Source: JACPDI01 sp035463475 (lineage in GTDB: Bacteria > Acidobacteriota > Vicinamibacteria > Vicinamibacterales > 2-12-FULL-66-21). From it: a stretch of DNA of 64,000 bases. The notes below the pieces were generated by a model. It saw only the letters and a list, made by a program, of their open reading frames with translations, was not told the origin of the DNA and did not search any database. The position numbers and the translations under genes are program-made. Below, one piece after another: positions 59,340 to 64,000 of the stretch; position 1 is the first letter of the stretch, and every line of letters starts with the position of its first letter. The stretch spans positions 19,702 through 83,701 of the forward strand of contig DATHTE010000120.1 of assembly GCA_035463475.1 (NCBI GenBank). Direction: 5' to 3'.

Positions 59340-60076
59340 CGGCCGTCATCGTGGACGATGAAGCACCGGCGCGGATGGTGCTGAAGGAGTACCTGGCCGG
59401 ACATGCCGATATCCGGCTCGCGGCGGAGTGCGCAAACGGGTTCGAGGCGGTGAAGGCGGTCACCGAGCACCATCCCGACCTGCTGTTCCTCGACGTCCAG
59501 ATGCCGAAGCTCGATGGGTTCGAGGTGCTGGAGCTGTTGTCCGGCGCGCTCGATCGGACGGCGGTGGTCTTCGCGACGGCGTACGACGAGTACGCGCTGC
59601 GCGCGTTCGAGGTGCACGCCGTGGACTACCTGCTCAAGCCGTACAGCGCCGAGCGGTTCAACGAGGCACTGGCGCGCGCCCGCGCGCGCCTGGGCCGCGA
59701 GGCGCCGGCGGGCCCTCCTGCCGCGGCCGCAGCCGAGGCGCGGCGCCGTCGGACGCTCGAGCGTGTGCTCATCCGCGATGGCGCGCAGGTGCACGTGCTC
59801 TCCATCGACGCGATCGACTACGTGGAAGCGCAGGACGACTACGTGGCCTTCCACGCCGGCGGGCGGAGCCACCTGAAAGAGCAGACGCTCGCCGACGTGG
59901 AGTCCGCGCTCGACCCGACGCGGTTCGTGCGGGTCCACCGGTCCTACATCGTCAACGTGGAGCGGATCGCCAGGGTGGAGCTGTATGCGAAGGACAGCCG
60001 CGTCGCGATCCTGGCCGACGGGTCCCGGCTGCCCGTGAGCCGGTCGGGCTACCAGCGGCTGAATGCGTTGCTGTAG
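59324..60076 (+). CDS. LytTR-family response regulator
   Basis: 250 residues. Receiver domain with phospho-acceptor D57 (LLFLDVQMPK) and Lys in VDYLLKPYS; linker; LytTR DNA-binding domain (VLIRDGAQVHVLSIDAIDYVEAQDDYVAFHAGG, RFVRVHRSYIVNVERIARVE). Partner of the overlapping LytS-type kinase. Predicted to bind the two direct repeats at 56872-56908 upstream of the LiaF-like operon. The stop codon is followed within five bases by a heptamer repeat array. Confidence 0.93.
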   Translation: MQQQLTAVIVDDEAPARMVLKEYLAGHADIRLAAECANGFEAVKAVTEHHPDLLFLDVQMPKLDGFEVLELLSGALDRTAVVFATAYDEYALRAFEVHAVDYLLKPYSAERFNEALARARARLGREAPAGPPAAAAAEARRRRTLERVLIRDGAQVHVLSIDAIDYVEAQDDYVAFHAGGRSHLKEQTLADVESALDPTRFVRVHRSYIVNVERIARVELYAKDSRVAILADGSRLPVSRSGYQRLNALL

Positions 60077-60080
60077 AACG

Positions 60081-60192
60081 AAGGCAAAAGGCAAAAGGCA
60101 AAAGGCAAAAGGCAGAAGGCAAAAGGCAGAAGGCAAAAGGCAAAAGGCAAAAGGCAGAAGGCAGAAGGCAGAAGGCAGAAGGCAAAAGGCAG
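60081..60192. repeat. AAGGCAA/AAGGCAG heptamer array, 16 units
   Basis: Sixteen consecutive 7-bp units AAGGCA(A/G) in exact register, followed by three GGCAGAAT/GGCAGAATCC fragments (60186-60220). It lies between the response regulator stop and the tetR operator. No stop-free ORF of note; a protein-like reading is a shadow of the repeat. Confidence 0.9.
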
Positions 60193-60267
60193 AATTCCGG
60201 CAGAATCCCACGGCAGAATCCGATCAGACCTCCAGGCACCCATTCCGGCGGACGGGCGGGGCACCGC

Positions 60268-60310
60268 TTGACAGCGACTAACCGTTTAGTTAATCGTAAC
60301 CGTATGGTTA
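60268..60310. promoter_or_regulatory. TetR gene promoter and tandem operators
   Basis: TTGACA (60268-60273) as -35, followed by palindromes CTAA-CCGT-TTAG (60278-60289) and TAACC-GTAT-GGTTA (60297-60310). The second covers the ATG at 60304. Both dyads would block the promoter if bound by the TetR protein. Confidence 0.6.
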
Positions 60311-60966
60311 ATAGCGTGTCGCGCGACCGCCTGCTCGCCGCCGCCGCCCGGGAGTTCGGCGCCCGCGGCTACGACGGCGCGAGCGTGGACCGCATCGCCC
60401 GCGCCGCCCGCCTCAACAAGGCGATGATCTACTACCACTTCGACAGCAAGGCGGGCCTCTACCGCGCGATCGTGCGCGACATGTTCGAGGCGGTCAAAGC
60501 CGCGGCCGAAGGGGTCGCCGCGTCCGCCCTCACGCCGGAAGAGAAAATCCGGCGGCTGGTCCGTTCGATCGCCGAGGTCGCCAGCGCGCGGCCGCATTTT
60601 CCCCCGCTATGGCTGCGCGAGTTTACCGGCGGCGCCCGGCATATCGACGACGCGACCCTGCGCATCGCGGCAGAAGTCGTCGCGGTGGTCGGACGCATTC
60701 TCGCTGAGGGGCACCAGGCCGGTCGGTTCCGTCCGGCCAACCCCGTCCTGGTCCACATCGGCGTCGTCGCTCCGGTGCTGCTGTTCCTGTCGAGCGCCGC
60801 CGCGCGGCAGCGGCTCGCGCGCGCCGGGGTGCCGGGAATCTCCGGGCTCACGCTCGACGACTTTGTCGCGCACGTCACCGAGTCGACGCTCGGAAGCCTC
60901 TGTTCAACCGCTCCGCCGCGACCGCCCGTCGCGGACGCCGTGGAAATGGATCACTCACATGCGTAA
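60304..60966 (+). CDS. TetR/AcrR family transcriptional regulator
   Basis: 220 residues. N-terminal HTH (DRLLAAAAREFGARGYDGASVDRIARAARLNKAMIYYHFDSKAGLYRAI) is complete; the C-terminal helical domain (LTPEEKIRRLVRSIAEVAS...PGISGLTLDDFVAHVTESTL) should form the ligand pocket. First gene of an operon with a HlyD lipoprotein, an ABC ATPase and a TolC protein, so it probably represses that exporter. The adaptor ATG overlaps its stop by 8 nt. Confidence 0.9.
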   Translation: MVNSVSRDRLLAAAAREFGARGYDGASVDRIARAARLNKAMIYYHFDSKAGLYRAIVRDMFEAVKAAAEGVAASALTPEEKIRRLVRSIAEVASARPHFPPLWLREFTGGARHIDDATLRIAAEVVAVVGRILAEGHQAGRFRPANPVLVHIGVVAPVLLFLSSAAARQRLARAGVPGISGLTLDDFVAHVTESTLGSLCSTAPPRPPVADAVEMDHSHA

Positions 60967-61987
60967 CAGCGAATGGCGCGCCGTGGCGCTCGCTCTGGTG
61001 ATGGGCTCGTTCGCCGCCGCCGGCTGCGGCAACGGCTCCGGCGACGGGGCGGTGCGCGCGACCGGCTACGTGGAAGCGACCGAGGTGCGTGTGTCGGCCG
61101 AAGTCGGCGGCAGGGTGCTCGAGGTCGCGGTGGACGAAGGGGCGCGCGTCCAGCAGGGATCGCTGCTCGCGCGGCTGGACACCACGGACCTCGAACTGGC
61201 GCTGCGGCGGGCGCGGGCGGAACGGGACGCGGCCGACGCGCAGCTCCGTCTGCTGCAGGCGGGCGCGCGGCCGGAGGAGCTGCGGCAGGCGCAGGCGCAA
61301 GTGGACGCGGCGGAGGCCGACGTGCGCGCCGTCCGTGCGGAGTTGGAGTCGGCGGGCGCGGACCTCGCGCGCTTCGAGTCGCTGCTCGCGGCGAATGCCG
61401 GGTCGCGCAAGCAGCGCGACGACGCCGCGACCCGCCGGGAGCAGGCGGCCGCCCGGGTCGCGGCAGCCGAGGAGCGCGCGCGCGGCGCGCGCGAGTTCTG
61501 GGCGCGGCTCAGGTCCGGCGCGCGGCGCCAGGAGATCGAAGCCGCGCGCGCGCGCGTGGGGGCGGTCGACGCGCAAATCGCCTCGATCGAGGAGAACATC
61601 CGGGACGCGCGCCTGGTCGCGCCGGTCGGCGGTGTCGTGACGACCCGGCTGATCGATCCGGGGGAGATGATCGCGCCGAGCATGCCGGCGGTCGTCATCA
61701 CGGATCTCGACCACGCCTGGGCAAACGTGTACGTCGAAGAACCGTACGTCCCGCGGATCAAGCTGGGTGAGTCCGTCCAGGTCATCACCGATGCCGGGCA
61801 GCGCCTGCCGGGCAAGGTGACGTTCATTTCGCCGCGGGCGGAGTTCACGCCGCGCAACGTTCAGACGGCGAACGACCGCGCCAAGCTCGTGTACCGGATG
61901 AAAGTGTCGGTCGACAACCGCGAGGGGGTGCTGAAGCCCGGCATGCCCGTCGAGGCCGAGTTCGCCGCCGCGCCGGTGGGTGAGTGA
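60959..61987 (+). CDS. HlyD/YbhG-type periplasmic adaptor lipoprotein
   Basis: 342 residues. Lipoprotein signal (LVMGSFAAAGCG), lipoyl halves (YVEATEVRVSAEVGGRVLEVAVDEGARV), a long coiled-coil hairpin (about 75-220, RARAERDAADAQLRLLQAG...RQEIEAARARVGAVDAQIASIEENI), and the beta-barrel part (DARLVAPVGGVVTTRLIDPGE). It links an ABC exporter to an outer-membrane TolC protein, as YbhG does for YbhFSR. Overlaps tetR and is followed by the ABC ATPase gene. Confidence 0.92.
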   Translation: MRNSEWRAVALALVMGSFAAAGCGNGSGDGAVRATGYVEATEVRVSAEVGGRVLEVAVDEGARVQQGSLLARLDTTDLELALRRARAERDAADAQLRLLQAGARPEELRQAQAQVDAAEADVRAVRAELESAGADLARFESLLAANAGSRKQRDDAATRREQAAARVAAAEERARGAREFWARLRSGARRQEIEAARARVGAVDAQIASIEENIRDARLVAPVGGVVTTRLIDPGEMIAPSMPAVVITDLDHAWANVYVEEPYVPRIKLGESVQVITDAGQRLPGKVTFISPRAEFTPRNVQTANDRAKLVYRMKVSVDNREGVLKPGMPVEAEFAAAPVGE

Positions 61988-61997
61988 CACGGAAGCC

Positions 61998-62951
61998 ATG
62001 ACCGCTCCGGCCGCGATCTCGTTGCGCGACGTTTCCAAGCGTTATGGCCGCATCGAGGCGCTGCGCGGCGTCACGCTCGACGTCCATCGGGGCGAGATGT
62101 TCGGGCTCATCGGCCCCGACGGCGCCGGCAAGACGACGGCCATCCGAATCATGTGCGGGCTGCTGCACGTCGACGAAGGCGAGGTGCGCATCGCGGAGCG
62201 AGACCCCGTTCGCGAGCACCGCGCCGTGTCGGAGCGTGTCGGCTACCTGTCCCAGCGCTTCAGCCTGTACGGCGACCTGTCAATCGACGAGAACGTCGCC
62301 TTCTTTGCCGAGATCCACGGTCTCCGCGACTACGGCAGCCGGCGGGAGCGCCTGCTCGACATGACCCGCCTCGGCCAGTTCCGCGCGCGGCGCGCCGACC
62401 GGCTCTCGGGCGGCATGAAACAGAAGCTGGCGCTCGCCTGCACGCTCGTTCACCAGCCGGAGATCCTCGTGCTCGACGAGCCGACGACCGGCGTGGACCC
62501 GGTATCGCGCCGCGAGTTCTGGAAGCTTCTTTCCGAGTTCCTCGCCGAGGGGTTGACGATCGTCATGGCAACGCCGTATCTCGACGAGGCCGAGCGATGC
62601 GGGCGGGTTGCGCTGCTGCACGACGGACGGCTGCTCGCCGTCGATGAGCCCGGGCGGCTGCAGAAGGCGTTCGAGGGGGAGTTGTACGAGGTCGTGGGCG
62701 AGCCGCACCAGGCGGCGTTCGACGCGATCGCCGCCGTGCCCGGGGTGAGGGATCGCCAGACGTTCGGCGAACGCATCCACGTGCGCGCGGCCTCGACGAA
62801 CCCCGGCGCCCTTGGCGACGACATCCGCCGGGCGCTCGAACGGGCGCGCGTCCAGTCGATTGGTGTGCGGCGGATCGTGCCGTCGCTTGAGGACGTGTTC
62901 ATCGACCGGGTGCGGGCGGCGGGCGCTCGTGACGTTCAGGAGGGATCGTGA
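61998..62951 (+). CDS. ABC exporter ATP-binding protein (YbhF/DrrA type)
   Basis: 317 residues. Walker A GPDGAGKTT (40-48), Q-loop region LSQRFSLYGDLSIDEN, signature LSGGMKQKLALACTL, Walker B ILVLDEPTTGVD, and the DrrA-type C-terminal extension (GELYEVVGEPHQAAFDAIAAVPGV, ending FIDRVRAAGARDV). ATG 61998 with GGAAG upstream; a GTG at 61980 is possible. Membrane permease partner not in the window; the TolC gene starts in the next overlapping frame (GTGA), so the permease probably lies beyond it. Confidence 0.92.
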   Translation: MTAPAAISLRDVSKRYGRIEALRGVTLDVHRGEMFGLIGPDGAGKTTAIRIMCGLLHVDEGEVRIAERDPVREHRAVSERVGYLSQRFSLYGDLSIDENVAFFAEIHGLRDYGSRRERLLDMTRLGQFRARRADRLSGGMKQKLALACTLVHQPEILVLDEPTTGVDPVSRREFWKLLSEFLAEGLTIVMATPYLDEAERCGRVALLHDGRLLAVDEPGRLQKAFEGELYEVVGEPHQAAFDAIAAVPGVRDRQTFGERIHVRAASTNPGALGDDIRRALERARVQSIGVRRIVPSLEDVFIDRVRAAGARDVQEGS

Positions 62952-64000
62952 TCAGGTTCTGCCGGCGGGTTCTGCGGTCGGAAATCCCACTACTTGCGGG
63001 GGTGCTCATCCTGCTCGGGAGCCGGGCGGTTGCGGCGCAGACTCTCCCGCTTTCGCTCGACGAGGCGGTGGCGAGCGCGCTGCGGGACAGCCATCGTGCG
63101 GCTGAACTGCGCGCCCGCGAGGAGGCGGCGCAGGCGGCCGTCGAAGGACGGCGCGCCGCGATGAAGCCGCAGGTCGCCGTGCAGGCTGGGTACACGCGCA
63201 CGAACCATGTCGACGAGTTCGGCATCGCCCAGCCCGACGGACACCTCCGCATCATCTACCCTGACGTGCCGGACAACTATCGCACCCGTCTCGACGTGGG
63301 CTGGGCGCTCTACACCGGGGGGCGCGCCGAGTCGCTGGCGCGCGCGGCGAGCGCCGAGGCCGCGGCCGCGTCGCGCGACCGCGCGGCGCTCGAGGGCGAC
63401 CTGCGCCTCGACGTGACGCGCGCCTACTGGACTGCGGTCACGGCGGCCGAGACCGTGCGGGTGGTCGAGCGGGCACTCGAGCGCAACGACGCGCACCTGA
63501 AGGACCTGCAGGTGCGGCTCGACGCGGGGCTGATTCCACCCAACGACGTGCTCAGCGCCGAAGCGCAGCGCGCGCGCCAGGAGGTGCAGGTCATCGAGGC
63601 GCGTAACGCCGCGGAGCTGTCGCTCGCCGAAGTGCGGCGGCTGGCCGGCGTGGACTTCACCCGCGCGATCCGGCTCACGACGCCGCTCGCGGCGATCGAC
63701 GCCGCGAGTGCTGAGGATCTCGCCGCCGAGATCGCGCGGGCCAAGGCGGCGCGGCCCGAGCGCGCGGCGCTCGTGCAGAGAATCGACGCGGCGTCTGCGC
63801 GCATCGACGCGGCCGGTGCGACGCGCCGGCCGTCCGTGGGCTTGAACGCCGGGTACGACTACGCGCGTCCGAACGTGCGGATCTTCCCGCGCGCCGCCGA
63901 GTGGCAGGATTCCTGGGACGTGTCGATCAACGCCTCGTGGTCGCTGTGGGATGGCGGCCGCCGCGCCGCCGACGTGGGGGAGGCTTCTGCCGCCGCCCGG
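62948..64000 (+). CDS. TolC-family outer-membrane efflux protein, cut by window edge
   Basis: 351 codons to the window end without a stop. Signal peptide (LLAGVLILLGSRAVAAQ), then the OEP repeat LSLDEAVASALRDSHRAAELRAREEAAQAA and conserved LDVGWALYTGGRAESLARAASAEA, RLDAGLIPPNDVLSAEAQRARQE and SWSLWDGGRRAADV. The channel of the TetR-controlled ABC exporter. GTG start overlaps the ABC gene stop. Confidence 0.92.
   Translation, partial: MIRFCRRVLRSEIPLLAGVLILLGSRAVAAQTLPLSLDEAVASALRDSHRAAELRAREEAAQAAVEGRRAAMKPQVAVQAGYTRTNHVDEFGIAQPDGHLRIIYPDVPDNYRTRLDVGWALYTGGRAESLARAASAEAAAASRDRAALEGDLRLDVTRAYWTAVTAAETVRVVERALERNDAHLKDLQVRLDAGLIPPNDVLSAEAQRARQEVQVIEARNAAELSLAEVRRLAGVDFTRAIRLTTPLAAIDAASAEDLAAEIARAKAARPERAALVQRIDAASARIDAAGATRRPSVGLNAGYDYARPNVRIFPRAAEWQDSWDVSINASWSLWDGGRRAADVGEASAAAR

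Noticed and set aside
60081..60192. CRISPR array
   Set aside because: Units are 7 bp with no spacers and no cas genes nearby; it is a simple tandem repeat.

Overview
This 64 kb window is high-GC, densely coded bacterial chromosome. The best guess for the source is a soil- or sediment-type Acidobacteriota (Vicinamibacteria-like). That rests on gene flavour: a DUF5777 barrel, carboxypeptidase-regulatory-like secreted proteins, a CusF-SCO fusion, many RND/TolC-type exporters, and intergenic 7-bp repeat arrays. It is inference, since no rRNA or other strict marker is present. I saw no tRNA, rRNA, CRISPR array or insertion sequence.

Layout. 1-2.4 kb: lactate permease (cut by the edge) divergent from an FMN alpha-hydroxy-acid oxidase. 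2.4-9.9 kb: MarR/DoxX pair, TauE exporter, GH13 trehalose-synthase-like enzyme, lipA with overlapping family-5 uracil-DNA glycosylase, metal hydrolase, pheA. 9.9-13.1 kb: KdpD-type sensor kinase and membrane proteins. 13.1-18.6 kb: aerobic benzoyl-CoA (box) locus, with BoxR-type regulator, boxC, boxB and an aldehyde dehydrogenase. 18.6-22.2 kb: malonate pair matC-matB divergent from an amidohydrolase. 22.3-27.8 kb: MFP-RND-TolC efflux operon. 28-31 kb: PLP enzyme and two beta-oxidation-type enzymes. 31.2-38.2 kb: a periplasmic redox module (heme lipoprotein, DUF5777 barrel, cupredoxin lipoprotein) next to a four-gene operon ending in a sensor kinase and a sigma-54 response regulator. 38.2-44.3 kb: IclR regulator, ferredoxin, stand-alone nuoB-nuoI, TPR-retropepsin, AsmA. 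44.4-50.6 kb: thioesterase, zinc-finger protein, a gluzincin/TolB/BamA fusion, and an ECF sigma/anti-sigma/TlpA operon. 50.6-56.8 kb: SPFH plus ribbon-helix-helix pair, EEP nuclease, CusF-SCO protein, orphan ABC ATPase. 57-60 kb: LiaF-like proteins with a LytS/LytTR two-component system. 60.3-64 kb: TetR-HlyD-ABC-TolC exporter operon running off the edge.

Regulation. About a dozen genes have a -10-like box whose 3' end lies only 6-9 nt before the start codon, which predicts widespread leaderless mRNAs and corrects several start codons. Readable circuits include: a sigma-54 -24/-12 promoter with tandem dyads beside the sigma-54 regulator; paired LytTR-type direct repeats 21 bp apart in front of the LiaF/LytS/LytTR operon; three TGATA half-sites at exact 11-bp spacing in front of the SPFH/RHH operon; a GCACTATA/TATAGTGC inverted repeat between boxR and boxC; and tandem palindromes before the TetR gene.

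Repeats. Gaps between genes carry several repeat families: heptamer arrays (TTCAGGG, ATGCCGA, AAGGCAA types), a GGGGTCWGACCCC family, a CGCCTTCGCGCGAAG/GGCGGACC family, and an ACCGCAGAG family. Several genes take their stop codon, their last residues or (pheA) their start codon from these repeats.
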